Of a stretch of 37,640 nucleotides of DNA, positions 15,244 through 26,637 are shown in pieces. The position numbers and the translations under genes were made by a program. This DNA comes from an uncultured Eubacteriales bacterium (GTDB lineage: Bacteria; Bacillota; Clostridia; Lachnospirales; Lachnospiraceae): assembly GCA_900316715.1 (NCBI GenBank), contig ONEC01000016.1, forward strand, positions 1-37,640, written 5' to 3'. Position 1 is the first letter of the stretch. Each line of letters begins with the position of its first letter. A model generated the notes under the pieces. The model was not told the origin of the DNA. It did not search any database and was given only the letters and a program-made list of their open reading frames with translations.

Positions 15244-16383
15244 TTACTCCTCACTATTCTTAACCTTCTTCTTACTGATTCCAAGAATCGCCCATCTAAA
15301 GAATGGAATCCTACTGATAATGGCATAAAGTCCATATCCAAATAAGAATCCTGCTATTAAACTAAGCAGGTAGCAAAGAGGTGCCGGAAGGAGTGCATTC
15401 TTCGCAAAAACAAGTGCAACCGTGGATATTCCAAGATAATGGAATACATATAATCCAAAGCTATGACTACTCATCCACTTTGTGAAATCATTACTGAAAT
15501 CTCCGAATCTAGCCATACCGGAAAGCATCGCCAGGGAACCAAAGTATGCACATGCTGCGAACAGTGGCCCTCTATTAACTGGCTTATCTCCAAAGTTCGA
15601 ACCACCGCGAATGATAAAGTTTATTACCGCAAATGAAATAGAGAGCGCTACTCCGATCACTATAAATACTACTGCGTATTTTTTTAACTTATCCATTACT
15701 TCCTCATTTGAAAATACATAGTATCCCAACATGAAGAAAACAAAATAAAATGCAAATCTATATACTGATACAATTGGTGCATTAAGTATCTGTGCAGCTC
15801 CCCAGATTGGGAAGAATAAAAGAACTATCAACCACATCTGTGCCTTTGATCCAACTTCGAGAAGTTTTCCCTTCTCTATCTTCCTAATAAGTACAAGCAC
15901 CACGCTATATATCCATAGAAGATGAACGAACCACAGCACTCCACTTCCTGTAGCAACCATTATAAAGTAGATAACAAACTTTGGAACTCCTGCTGCTGCA
16001 AGCGCTGCTACTCCATCCCCAAGATTCATACTTACATATCCCTGAATAAACTGGAATACAAAAAGTCCTAAAGTTGATGGAACTAGGAGCTTCGTAGTTC
16101 TGCTCTTTATAAATTCCTTATTTGTATGCTTCTCCAGATACAGTCTTGAACTTATACCTGCCACAATGAAAAGCACCGGCATAAACCATGGATATACCAG
16201 ATACTGGAAGATATCGTAAGGCTGAGTTGATAATTTGGTAATCTGACCAATTCCTCCTGACACCCCCTCAGCATTGTACATATATAATACATGGTATAAA
16301 ACAACGATCACAACCGTAATCCAGCGGATATTATCCAGATAATTTTTTCTAACTGCTTTTTTATCACTATTCATATTATTCAT
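15244..16383 (-). CDS. Acyltransferase-3 family membrane protein
   Basis: 379 residues with about ten membrane segments. The N-terminus RKNYLDNIRWITVVIVVLYH carries the catalytic-type His of the acyltransferase-3 (OatA/NodX/OpgC) family, and VYPWFMPVLFIVAGISSRL follows with the conserved F-x-x-G-x-x-S/R pattern. These proteins acylate sugars or cell-envelope polymers at the membrane. The acceptor is unknown. AAGGTGG lies about 5 bp before ATG at 16383. The C-terminus is basic and cytoplasmic. Located within the gdhA-repeat segment. Confidence 0.85.
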   Translation of the reverse strand: MNNMNSDKKAVRKNYLDNIRWITVVIVVLYHVLYMYNAEGVSGGIGQITKLSTQPYDIFQYLVYPWFMPVLFIVAGISSRLYLEKHTNKEFIKSRTTKLLVPSTLGLFVFQFIQGYVSMNLGDGVAALAAAGVPKFVIYFIMVATGSGVLWFVHLLWIYSVVLVLIRKIEKGKLLEVGSKAQMWLIVLLFFPIWGAAQILNAPIVSVYRFAFYFVFFMLGYYVFSNEEVMDKLKKYAVVFIVIGVALSISFAVINFIIRGGSNFGDKPVNRGPLFAACAYFGSLAMLSGMARFGDFSNDFTKWMSSHSFGLYVFHYLGISTVALVFAKNALLPAPLCYLLSLIAGFLFGYGLYAIISRIPFFRWAILGISKKKVKNSEE

Positions 16384-16510
16384 ATATTTCCACCTTATAA
16401 TATTATTACAACATTTGCAACTATTGTTAACATTATTATATCCATCTGATTTTCAGCAATCCACCAACTATACCATACATTTTTGTCCAATTTATGTTAC
16501 ATTTGGTTGC

Positions 16511-16550
16511 AAAGAAAAAGACAGCTGAAGCCTTTCCCTCATCAGCTGTC
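16511..16550 (-). terminator. Hairpin-T-run terminator in the gdhA-acyltransferase gap
   Basis: 9-bp stem GACAGCTGA/TCAGCTGTC (16520-16528 / 16542-16550) with TTTTTCTTT on the minus strand. It is one of three minus-strand terminators in the 470-bp gap 16384-16856; no gene is visible in that gap. Confidence 0.7.
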
Positions 16551-16683
16551 ATTTTATCATCATAATTTTGTATTCCTTAGAAATCTTTCAATCTCCAAAA
16601 AGTTCTATCTGTTTATAAAGCCTTTTACAGTTATATCTTCATTTTATAGTCAAAGGTTTGGGGATTCGTCCCCAAGTATCTTA

Positions 16684-16724
16684 CAAAAAAGAAAAGTCCC
16701 ATAAACACTGGGTTTACAGGACTT
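16684..16724 (-). terminator. Second terminator in the gdhA-acyltransferase gap
   Basis: Stem of two blocks (AAGTCC/GGACTT and an inner GTAAAC/GTTTAT; 16694-16706 / 16712-16724), then TTCTTTTTTG on the minus strand. A separate 7-bp perfect hairpin with TTCG loop lies at 16658-16675. Confidence 0.65.
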
Positions 16725-16772
16725 AATCTCATGCCATGCAGCATCTCGCCTATCGGCTCGATGTATGGCTGC

Positions 16773-16851
16773 GCCATATATTGAAATAGAATCAAAAAAG
16801 CCCATTCACGCAAGCGTGATGGGCTCTTTCAATTCTATTTCACTGCATGGC
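16773..16851. repeat. 79-bp near-perfect inverted repeat abutting gdhA, containing the gdhA terminator
   Basis: Arms 16773-16810 and 16815-16851 around a 4-nt loop. They match at outer GCCAT, the 11-bp TGAAATAGAAT/ATTCTATTTCA block and the inner AGCCCAT-CACG block. The inner part plus the minus-strand TTTTTT makes a strong terminator for gdhA. The length is far beyond what a terminator needs, so it may be a mobile small repeat or an island end. Next to it (16727-16772) lies a further foldable element (CATC-GA-GCC-GATA-GGC-GA-GATG). Confidence 0.8.
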
Positions 16852-16856
16852 TTAGT

Positions 16857-18227
<1,371 letters not shown>

Positions 18228-18277
18228 TTAATATAATTCTCCTCAACTTTAGTCAGCTGAAGTAAAAATCTTTTCTG

Positions 18278-18306
18278 ATTATATTATACTTACCGCAACT
18301 TGTAAA
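18278..18306 (-). promoter_or_regulatory. gdhA promoter
   Basis: Minus strand TTTACA (18301-18306), 17-bp spacer, TATAAT (18278-18283); a second overlapping TATAAT lies at 18283-18288. It leaves a leader of about 65 nt before the start codon. Confidence 0.7.
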
Positions 18307-18419
18307 TAAGAAAATTAAGTTTTTTGCATTTTTTTTTGATTTTATTTTGTTAAATGCATTTTTTATTGATTTTATTATCATCATTTGAATTAAACACTGA
18401 AACGTGCTATAAGTTTTTT

Positions 18420-20003
18420 ATGGAAAAGAAATCAATTACTATCAATAAAATATACTGGGACCGCATATGGATATACATGGATATTACCACTGATGTACAT
18501 ATGCCCCTATATCTCACTCGCATTAAGGCAGCAGATAAAACGCCCTATTCCTGTGAGCTCGAAGTAGTTTCCGCCGAAGGCGACCACTATCTTCTGCGCG
18601 TCAATGTTACCAATCCCGGAACAAATGCTCAGCTTCCTAGGGGCGAGTACGCCATATCGAATCTCAGCCTTAAGCGGGAAGCCCACTACTATCCGAATAT
18701 AATCCTCTCTGAGGAGCTTTCAGAAAACCTTTCGGCCTGTGATAAGCATTTTCCTTATCATATAAAGAAGGTTTATTCGGTATACTTCCGGAGGGATGCG
18801 AGATTCGGCATGAAGCTTGTTGTCCGTAATACTATTGGAAAACTCACAGAGGAAGAGGCTGCTCTTGAGCGTAAGAAGGCGGTGAAGCGCCGTATGGCCC
18901 AGGACCTCTATAACACTGCAAGGGAGGCGGTCCTCTCCGGGAGACGTCTTTCTCCGACCAGAGAGAAGTGCATACTTCTTATGTCCGACCAGAAGTCTGA
19001 ACCTACAGGCAACCTTCTTGCAATTAAGAAGGAACTTATAAAAGAAGGCTATACCTTCCGGGAAATGTATCGCTCCGTACTCACAGAGCATTTCAACAAG
19101 AAGCAGTGGCTGGAAGCTATCCGGTTACTCGCCTGGGCAGATTATATCTTTCTGGATGACCACAGCCCTACTCTGGACTGGCTCACCCTGAAGAAAACGA
19201 CCATAGTTCAGCTGTGGCACGCAGGCGCCGGTTTCAAATCCACCGGCTACAGCCGTTTCGGCATGCCTGCAAGTCCCGGACCTAAGTCCGGCCACCGACA
19301 GTACACCTTCGGAATTGCCGGTTCCATAAAGATCCGTCACTTCTTTGCAGAAGTATGGGGAATCAATCCTGAAATGGTGCTTCCTACGGGTATGCCCCGT
19401 CTGGATTCCTTCCTTGATCCGGATGAACAGGCAAAGACCAGAGCTGATCTGATACTTACCTATCCTTATCTTATGAAGCGTTCGAATATCCTGTTTGCTC
19501 CTACCTACAGAGGGCGGAACAAAGCAGATGCCCATTATCCGATGGATAAGCTTGATTTCGGACGTATATATAAGATGTGTCTGGATAAGGATGCAAACTT
19601 CATAATAAAGAACCATCCTTTCGTTACTGAACCGGTTTCAATTCCGGAAGAATATAAGGATAGAATCTTTGATATGACTTCATATGAGAATATCAACGAC
19701 CTCTTCCTGGTAACGGACCTTCTGATAACAGACTACTCTTCCGGCATATATGAGTTCTCTCTTATGGATAAGCCGATGCTGTTCTATGCCTTCGACAGAG
19801 ATGAATACTGCAGCGAACGCGGCTTCCACAGAGATTACGAGTCAAATGTACCGGGCCGCATAGTTACGACCTTTGACGAACTGATAGACGCCATCTACAA
19901 GGAAGATTATGACTTCGAGAAGGTTGCTGAATACGTGGATAAAAACTTTGACAGAGTTGACTGCCATGCATCAGAACGCGTGATAAAGACAATTCTTGGA
20001 TAA
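18420..20003 (+). CDS. CDP-glycerol glycerophosphotransferase family protein
   Basis: 527 residues. An N-terminal beta-rich domain (about 1-110) precedes a GT-B-like transferase (about 180-525) with family motifs IVQLWHAGAGFKSTGYS, FAPTYRGRNK, FIIKNHPF and LLITDYSSGIYEFSLMDKPM. These enzymes (TagB/TagF/TarB type) transfer glycerol- or ribitol-phosphate from CDP-alditol to teichoic-acid or capsule acceptors on the inner membrane face. No signal peptide. ATG at 18420 is the best start by homology length, but it has no clear ribosome site; the frame is open back to 18354. Divergent from gdhA, with its own bidirectional terminator. It stands alone, without other teichoic-acid genes. Confidence 0.88.
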   Translation: MEKKSITINKIYWDRIWIYMDITTDVHMPLYLTRIKAADKTPYSCELEVVSAEGDHYLLRVNVTNPGTNAQLPRGEYAISNLSLKREAHYYPNIILSEELSENLSACDKHFPYHIKKVYSVYFRRDARFGMKLVVRNTIGKLTEEEAALERKKAVKRRMAQDLYNTAREAVLSGRRLSPTREKCILLMSDQKSEPTGNLLAIKKELIKEGYTFREMYRSVLTEHFNKKQWLEAIRLLAWADYIFLDDHSPTLDWLTLKKTTIVQLWHAGAGFKSTGYSRFGMPASPGPKSGHRQYTFGIAGSIKIRHFFAEVWGINPEMVLPTGMPRLDSFLDPDEQAKTRADLILTYPYLMKRSNILFAPTYRGRNKADAHYPMDKLDFGRIYKMCLDKDANFIIKNHPFVTEPVSIPEEYKDRIFDMTSYENINDLFLVTDLLITDYSSGIYEFSLMDKPMLFYAFDRDEYCSERGFHRDYESNVPGRIVTTFDELIDAIYKEDYDFEKVAEYVDKNFDRVDCHASERVIKTILG

Positions 20004-20011
20004 TGCTAAAG

Positions 20012-20056
20012 AAAAAACAGTGGATTTGAGGTGACACCTCATTTCCACTGTTTTTT
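20012..20056. terminator. Bidirectional intrinsic terminator
   Basis: Long stem (AAAAAACAGTGGA at 20012-20024 with TCCACTGTTTTTT at 20044-20056, plus inner GAGG/CCTC) between the convergent transferase and glpK genes; T-runs on both strands. Confidence 0.9.
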
Positions 20057-20089
20057 CATGTCACAGAGTTCTGTTATCTGATCAACTTA

Positions 20090-21724
<1,635 letters not shown>

Positions 21725-21783
21725 TTAACAATTTGTTTACAAATAATTTAAAGTTCAGCAAACACTTCAAACCCGGGTAGTAG

Positions 21784-21890
21784 TAATATAAGATCAAGCC
21801 AAGAGATGGTGTTCAAGAAAATAATATCTCTCAAGGATTATAGATTAAATAGTGTGAAAGAGAAAGCATCCGAAAGGGTGCTTTTTCTTT
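21784..21890 (+). ncRNA. Possible small plus-strand RNA between glpK and the GGGtGRT gene
   Basis: A TAATATAAG at 21784-21792 may serve as -10 (no good -35). A hairpin AGAGAT/ATCTCT follows, and a clear terminator at 21863-21890 (AAAGCATCC-GAAA-GGGTGCTTT, then T-rich). A short frame starting ATGGTGTTC (21806) runs through the terminator, so a peptide is unlikely. No family recognised. The rest of 21587-22012 shows no gene. Confidence 0.35.
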
Positions 21891-21947
21891 TATATTTTTC
21901 GGACTTTGGTGGACGGGTGAGACGCGCACTTCTCTGGTTCACCTTCA

Positions 21948-21984
21948 TAAAAAAAGGACAGACACTTAATTGTATCTGTCCTTT
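21948..21984 (-). terminator. Intrinsic terminator of the GGGtGRT gene
   Basis: 10-bp perfect stem AAAGGACAGA/TCTGTCCTTT (21953-21962 / 21975-21984), followed by TTTTTTT on the minus strand, about 29 bp after the stop codon. Confidence 0.9.
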
Positions 21985-22012
21985 AATTATTCTATATTAG
22001 TTTTGCTCTTCC

Positions 22013-23032
22013 CTAGAACTTACCTGCCTTTGCAGCTTCCTCAATTGAAACTGCTGTTGAAACAGTCATACCAACCATTGGGTTGTTACCTGCACCGATA
22101 AGTCCCATCATCTCTACGTGAGCAGGAACTGATGATGAACCAGCGAACTGAGCATCACTGTGCATACGTCCCATAGTATCTGTCATACCATATGAAGCAG
22201 GACCTGCAGCCATGTTATCTGGGTGAAGTGTACGACCTGTACCACCACCTGAAGCAACTGAGAAGTACTTCTTACCAGCCTCTATACGCTCCTTCTTATA
22301 TGTACCTGCAACCGGATGCTGGAATCTTGTAGGGTTTGTTGAGTTACCTGTGATAGATACATCAACATTCTCCTTCCACATGATTGCAACACCTTCCTGT
22401 ACATCGTTAGCGCCGTAGCAGTTAACCTTTGCACGTGGTGACTCAGGATCCTTTGAGTAGCACTTTCTGAATACTTCCTCAACTTCACCTGTGAAGTAGT
22501 TGTACTTTGTCTCTACGTATGTGAAACCATTGATACGTGAGATGATCTGAGCTGCGTCCTTACCAAGACCGTTAAGGATAACTCTGAGCGGCTTCTGACG
22601 AACCTTGTTAGCCTTCTCAGCGATACCGATAGCACCCTCAGCTGCAGCGAATGACTCGTGACCTGCAAGGAATGCGAAACACTCTGTATCCTCTTCAAGA
22701 AGCATCTTTCCGAGATTTCCGTGACCAAGACCAACCTTACGACGGTCAGCAACTGATCCAGGAATACAGAAAGCCTGAAGTCCGATACCGATAGCTGCTG
22801 CTGCATCTGCAGCTCTTCTGCAGCCCTTCTTGATTGCTATAGCAGCACCTACTGTGTAAGCCCACTTAGCATTTTCGAAACAGATTGGCTGGATACCTTC
22901 GATGAGGTTGTATACATCGATACCAGCAGCATCTGTGATTTCTTTACACTCTTCAATTGATGAGATGCCATACTCCTTAAGTGCAGCAAGGATCTGAGGC
23001 TCTCTTCTCTCGTATGATTCAAATAATGCCAT
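22013..23032 (-). CDS. GGGtGRT protein (conserved, function unknown)
   Basis: 339 residues. It contains the hallmark SVASGGGTGRTLHPDN that names this family, plus conserved GHGNLGKMLLEEDTECFAFL and MGLIGAGNNPMVGM. The family is widespread in anaerobic Firmicutes and is nearly always next to the NifU-like gene found here 19 bp upstream, so the two are an operon. Codon use is as biased as gdhA, implying very high expression. GAGGAGGAAATCAAA precedes ATG at 23032. The reaction is not known; a link to iron-sulfur cluster handling is inferred only from the neighbour. Confidence 0.9.
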   Translation of the reverse strand: MALFESYERREPQILAALKEYGISSIEECKEITDAAGIDVYNLIEGIQPICFENAKWAYTVGAAIAIKKGCRRAADAAAAIGIGLQAFCIPGSVADRRKVGLGHGNLGKMLLEEDTECFAFLAGHESFAAAEGAIGIAEKANKVRQKPLRVILNGLGKDAAQIISRINGFTYVETKYNYFTGEVEEVFRKCYSKDPESPRAKVNCYGANDVQEGVAIMWKENVDVSITGNSTNPTRFQHPVAGTYKKERIEAGKKYFSVASGGGTGRTLHPDNMAAGPASYGMTDTMGRMHSDAQFAGSSSVPAHVEMMGLIGAGNNPMVGMTVSTAVSIEEAAKAGKF

Positions 23033-23051
23033 TTTGATTTCCTCCTCTTTC

Positions 23052-23744
23052 TTACTGCTTTCTTGGATCTATAAACTTAACTGCATCAGCAACACGTCCA
23101 TACTGACCTGAAGCCTTCTCGATAGCTGTCTTAGGCTCATCACCTGCCTTGATGAAGTCCATCATCTTACCGAAGTTGATGTACTTGTAACCGATAATCT
23201 CATCGTTCTCATCAAGTGCGAGATCTGTGATGTAACCGTCTGTAAGCTCAAGGTAACGAGGTCCCTTATCAAGTGTACCGTATGTTGTACCAACCATTGA
23301 ACGAGCACCCTTACCAAGATCTTCGAGACCGGCACCGATCTGAAGTCCGTCTTCTGAGAATGCACTCTGAGTTCTTCCGTAAACGATCTGAAGGAAAAGC
23401 TCTCTCATAGCTGTGTTGATAGCATCACAAACAAGGTCTGTATTAAGTGCTTCAAGAACTGTAAGTCCCGGAAGAATTTCTGATGCCATAGCAGCTGAAT
23501 GTGTCATACCTGAGCATCCGATTGTCTCTACGAGTGCTTCCTGGATGATACCATCCTTAACATTGAGGGAAAGCTTGCAGCATCCCTGCTGAGGTGCACA
23601 CCAACCTATACCATGTGTATAGCCTGAAATGTCTTCTACTTTCTTAGCCTGCACCCACTTAGCTTCCTCAGGAATTGGTGCAGCACCATGATGTACCCCT
23701 TGAGTTACTGGGCACATGTTCTTAACTTCTGTTGAGTAAATCAT
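23052..23744 (-). CDS. NifU/IscU-like iron-sulfur scaffold-type protein
   Basis: 230 residues. The N-terminal half resembles the NifU/IscU scaffold, with conserved Cys in GWCAPQQGCCKL, IGCSGMTHSAAM (matching the second scaffold Cys) and DLVCDAINTAM. The C-terminal part (SMVGTTYGTLDKGPRYLELT and after) is specific to this family. Expected to be cytoplasmic. First gene of the pair with GGGtGRT. AAAGGAGGATCTT before ATG at 23744 sets the start. No cysteine desulfurase lies nearby, so a role in general cluster assembly is not shown. Confidence 0.88.
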   Translation of the reverse strand: MIYSTEVKNMCPVTQGVHHGAAPIPEEAKWVQAKKVEDISGYTHGIGWCAPQQGCCKLSLNVKDGIIQEALVETIGCSGMTHSAAMASEILPGLTVLEALNTDLVCDAINTAMRELFLQIVYGRTQSAFSEDGLQIGAGLEDLGKGARSMVGTTYGTLDKGPRYLELTDGYITDLALDENDEIIGYKYINFGKMMDFIKAGDEPKTAIEKASGQYGRVADAVKFIDPRKQ

Positions 23745-23800
23745 AAGATCCTCCTTTTTATAAAATGTGGTAGGGATTAATATTTCTATTAAACGCACCC

Positions 23801-23829
23801 ATTATATTAACATATCTGGTGTCAATAAA
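23801..23829 (-). promoter_or_regulatory. Probable promoter of the NifU-like/GGGtGRT operon
   Basis: Minus strand TATAAT at 23801-23806. A TTGACA lies only 13 bp upstream of it (23820-23825), and TTTATT at the standard 17 bp (23824-23829). The -10 is convincing, the -35 choice is not. Confidence 0.5.
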
Positions 23830-23864
23830 CAATGAGTGTTTTTATAAAAGTTGCTTATCTGAGT

Positions 23865-24569
23865 TTAAAGAAGCTGAGTTATCCTGTTCTTCAGGTTCTC
23901 ATCATAATAGGTCTTATTTGACTTTAATATCTCGTATTTTCCGGAAGTCTCATCATACCTTACGATATCTATGCCGCAGTTAGGCTGAAGCCCGTCGCCC
24001 CAGAAATCCGGCATAGGTGCATTTCCTCTTATATGCATAAGTAATGCTTTATTCAGCGCCCCGTGTCCGGAAATGAGAATCGTACGTTCAGCTGTCTCTT
24101 CAGCCGCTACCCCATCGAAATCCACAGCCCGTTCAACCTTTTCTGTAAGGAAATCTGCCGCTCTCTCACACAGCGTTGTAAGGCTCTCAGTATCACTGTC
24201 ATGGATGGTCAGCTCATCATACTTATCCGGAGCTGATTTAAAATATCTGAAGGGAACAGACACGTCATACATCATGCCCTCAACCTTCTGTCCTTCCTGT
24301 CTTCCAAAGCTTAGCTCTCTGAGTCTCTTATCAGTTATTATATCTTCTTCAGGATTCTCAACGCAGGCCGCAAGTACTGCTGTCTCATATGCCCGCTTAA
24401 GAGGGCTGGAATAAACTTTATCAAACCTGATTCCCCGCTCCTTCAATCTTTCTCCCGTCTGACGAGCCATCTCCCGTCCCAGGTCATCCAGAAGGATATC
24501 TGTCCTTCCCTGTATCTTATGTAAACTATTCCATTCCGTAGTTCCGTGTCTAAGTATATATATTAACAA
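23865..24569 (-). CDS. Histidine phosphatase family protein (phosphoglycerate mutase-like)
   Basis: 234 residues. LIYILRHGTTEWN holds the catalytic RHG His, YSSPLKRAYETA the phosphate Arg, LRELSFGRQEGQ the acid-base Glu, and TILISGHGALNKA the second His. Members dephosphorylate small phosphorylated metabolites or act as mutases; the substrate is unknown. The ATG at 24581 leaves no ribosome-site spacing, whereas TTG at 24569 lies about 8 bp after AGGATGG and gives the family-typical N-terminus MLIYILRHG, so I chose it. It starts 41 bp after the PlsC-like gene, likely one operon. Confidence 0.87.
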   Translation of the reverse strand: MLIYILRHGTTEWNSLHKIQGRTDILLDDLGREMARQTGERLKERGIRFDKVYSSPLKRAYETAVLAACVENPEEDIITDKRLRELSFGRQEGQKVEGMMYDVSVPFRYFKSAPDKYDELTIHDSDTESLTTLCERAADFLTEKVERAVDFDGVAAEETAERTILISGHGALNKALLMHIRGNAPMPDFWGDGLQPNCGIDIVRYDETSGKYEILKSNKTYYDENLKNRITQLL

Positions 24570-24610
24570 TGTACATGCCATCCTTTAAGTCATTAAAATC
24601 TTATATTGTA

Positions 24611-25903
24611 TCACGCCAGGCCCGGAGCATATTCCTTTCCATGAGCCCTCTTATAAGCGAAGTACAGTTCCTCCGTGGCCAGTGCCATCTTGGTAACCGC
24701 AAACTCGCATTTATCCGGTTCAGGATAGATGTACCAGGTATCTTCAAGAGTATTAAGATCCACGCAGTCACCAAACTTACCCAGATATTCATACTCTATA
24801 TGGCATGAATAAAGGGATGGTACAGTCTTTATCATCTCGAAAGGATCTCCATCCACGTCCGTTCCTCTTACTGTGAAGCCGTTCATGTCATGAACCATGG
24901 TTCCTGAACCAAGCCGTATAAACTTCTTTGCGTTAGGCAGTGAATCCACATGTACAGGAAGTTCGCCTGAAGAGTATGTACCTGCCTCAACTTCCTTACG
25001 CACATTCTCCCGCTCCCACTCGTACCAGTCAGGTATGTGTGAAAACTCTGTCTTTCCCTCAAGGGCCTTTAATTCTCCAAGCTCGGTCATCTCCCACTTT
25101 TTTCCGCAGGCCGTGCACGAAAGAGTTGTACCCGAAGTCATCATCTTAAACTCCATACCGCAGGATGCGCACTGATACAGAACCTTATGAAGTCCCTCTG
25201 CTCTTCCCTTGTAAGGAGTCCTGATATTCTTTTCCTTCTGCCAAGCAAAGTCATTATATTGAAATGCATCCACTAATCGTCTGTTTATCTCTTCCACCGG
25301 AGTCTTTGCCAGCTCCTCCTTCGTAAACAGGAGCTTATACTCTGCTTCAGTAGGTTTTACACCTCTATCATGAAGATTCCAGAATGGGGAATTTACGTGA
25401 TGTCCGTGACAGATAAGTACTGCAACGGGAACTTTAAGAAGTTTACATAACTTCCCTAAGGATTCCGGTAAAACTGCCGTGGTTCCGCAAAGAGAATATC
25501 TCGCCTCCGGATAGATAACAGCCACATCCCCATTCTTTATGGTCTTTATCAGCTGTTTAACCAGCATGGTATCGTTGGTGAATTTACGCTTACAGATACA
25601 TCCCACATCTCTGAGAAGCTTCTCTCTTCCGATAAAGCCATCAATAGCAACTACGTAATTGGCTCTCATCGGGTAGATAGCTTTTGTTGCAACCTTAAAA
25701 TCCATAAATGCATTATGATTGCAGAGAAGAACAAATGGTCCCTTCAGCCCTTCTGTTCCCTCTTTATGCAGAATATTCTTGTGCTTCCATACATCCGGCA
25801 TACTAAGCAGATAGGTGATCGGTCTCAGATACCACTTCGTCCTTACCGGATCAGCTTTCATATCAAAACGTTCAAATTCTTCTTTCAATATCGGCTCCCC
25901 CAT
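24611..25903 (-). CDS. PlsC-like acyltransferase with C-terminal zinc ribbon
   Basis: 430 residues. About 30-210 is a glycerolipid acyltransferase domain with the HX4D catalytic motif in CNHNAFMDFK and a VIYPEARYS block matching the usual FPEG; it would transfer acyl chains to a glycerol-phosphate-type lipid at the membrane. A zinc ribbon follows (CASCGMEF and CTACGKKW, about 240-270), then about 150 residues of unknown fold. ATG at 25903 has no close ribosome site; a TTG at 25888 sits 6 bp after GGGGGAG and is an equally good start. Divergent from purE. Confidence 0.78.
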   Translation of the reverse strand: MGEPILKEEFERFDMKADPVRTKWYLRPITYLLSMPDVWKHKNILHKEGTEGLKGPFVLLCNHNAFMDFKVATKAIYPMRANYVVAIDGFIGREKLLRDVGCICKRKFTNDTMLVKQLIKTIKNGDVAVIYPEARYSLCGTTAVLPESLGKLCKLLKVPVAVLICHGHHVNSPFWNLHDRGVKPTEAEYKLLFTKEELAKTPVEEINRRLVDAFQYNDFAWQKEKNIRTPYKGRAEGLHKVLYQCASCGMEFKMMTSGTTLSCTACGKKWEMTELGELKALEGKTEFSHIPDWYEWERENVRKEVEAGTYSSGELPVHVDSLPNAKKFIRLGSGTMVHDMNGFTVRGTDVDGDPFEMIKTVPSLYSCHIEYEYLGKFGDCVDLNTLEDTWYIYPEPDKCEFAVTKMALATEELYFAYKRAHGKEYAPGLA

Positions 25904-25950
25904 GAGTAATCAGTCATCCCTACGTAATCATAGCAAATAATACATACGGC

Positions 25951-25979
25951 TTGCAACAACTCAAAATGATAGTTATAAT
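25951..25979 (+). promoter_or_regulatory. purE promoter
   Basis: TTGCAA (25951-25956), 17-bp spacer, TATAAT (25974-25979), about 50 bp before the purE start codon. Confidence 0.75.
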
Positions 25980-26030
25980 GATTTTTATTCAGTAAATAAA
26001 TGATAATTCAAAGAAAGAAGGGAAATAAAC

Positions 26031-26522
26031 ATGAAAGCTGCAATCATTATGGGTTCTACCAGCGATCTTCCAAAGATCGAGCCTGCAGTAGATATCCTTA
26101 AAGCATACGGCGTTGATGTAAAGGTAAGATGCCTGTCTGCTCACAGAGCACATGCTGCTCTTGCTCAGTTCATCGATGAAGTAAATGTTGATGGTACAGA
26201 TGTTATCATCACTGCTGCCGGAATGGCCGCTGCTCTTCCAGGAGTAGTTGCATCCATGACAGTTCTTCCGGTTATCGGAGTTCCGCTTTCAGGATCAGTA
26301 CTTGACGGAACAGACGCACTGTACTCAATCGTTCAGATGCCGCCTGGAATTCCTGTAGCAACCGTTGCTATCAATGGTGCTAAGAACGCTGCATGGCTTG
26401 CTCTTGAGATTCTTGCAATAAAGCATGAGGATGTACGTCAGAGACTTCTCATCGAGCGTAAGAATATGGCTGAAGCTGCAGATAAAGCAAATGCTGAAGT
26501 TATAGCAAAATTCGAGAACTAA
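26031..26522 (+). CDS. purE: 5-(carboxyamino)imidazole ribonucleotide mutase
   Basis: 163 residues, class I PurE length. AIIMGSTSDLPKIEPAVDIL is the nucleotide-binding start, CLSAHRAHA carries the catalytic His, and GMAAALPGVVASMTVLPVIG with GVPLSGSVLDGTDALYSIVQ completes the active site. It converts N5-CAIR to CAIR in de novo purine synthesis. Nearby purC encodes the next step but is on the opposite strand 6 kb away, and purK is absent here. GAAGGGAAAT precedes ATG. It has its own promoter and terminator. Confidence 0.97.
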   Translation: MKAAIIMGSTSDLPKIEPAVDILKAYGVDVKVRCLSAHRAHAALAQFIDEVNVDGTDVIITAAGMAAALPGVVASMTVLPVIGVPLSGSVLDGTDALYSIVQMPPGIPVATVAINGAKNAAWLALEILAIKHEDVRQRLLIERKNMAEAADKANAEVIAKFEN

Positions 26523-26526
26523 TCAA

Positions 26527-26588
26527 CAAGAAACTCCCCCTGAGATGACACAATTTGAATGGTCACTCAGGGGGAGTTCTTGTTTTTC
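26527..26588 (+). terminator. purE terminator
   Basis: Long stem CAAGAAACTCCCCCTGAG with CTCAGGGGGAGTTCTTG (26527-26544 / 26566-26582, one A bulged), then TTTTT. The complementary T-run on minus is weaker. Confidence 0.9.
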
Positions 26589-26637
26589 ACTATTATATCA
26601 CAGCACACACCAGACTACCTGAGCTGTTTTTATACAA

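Noticed and set aside
16631-16813. 60-residue minus-strand frame between gdhA and the acyltransferase
   Set aside because: It runs through two hairpins and a terminator, has no ribosome site and matches no family; the region is better read as structured non-coding DNA.
16384-16856. Degenerate tyrosine recombinase that could explain the gdhA insertion
   Set aside because: No R-H-R-Y motif or integrase-like stretch can be read in any frame of the gap.
21806-22000. 64-residue plus-strand frame between glpK and the GGGtGRT gene
   Set aside because: It crosses an intrinsic terminator and then the 3' non-coding DNA and terminator of the opposite gene; protein-like content is limited to the first part.
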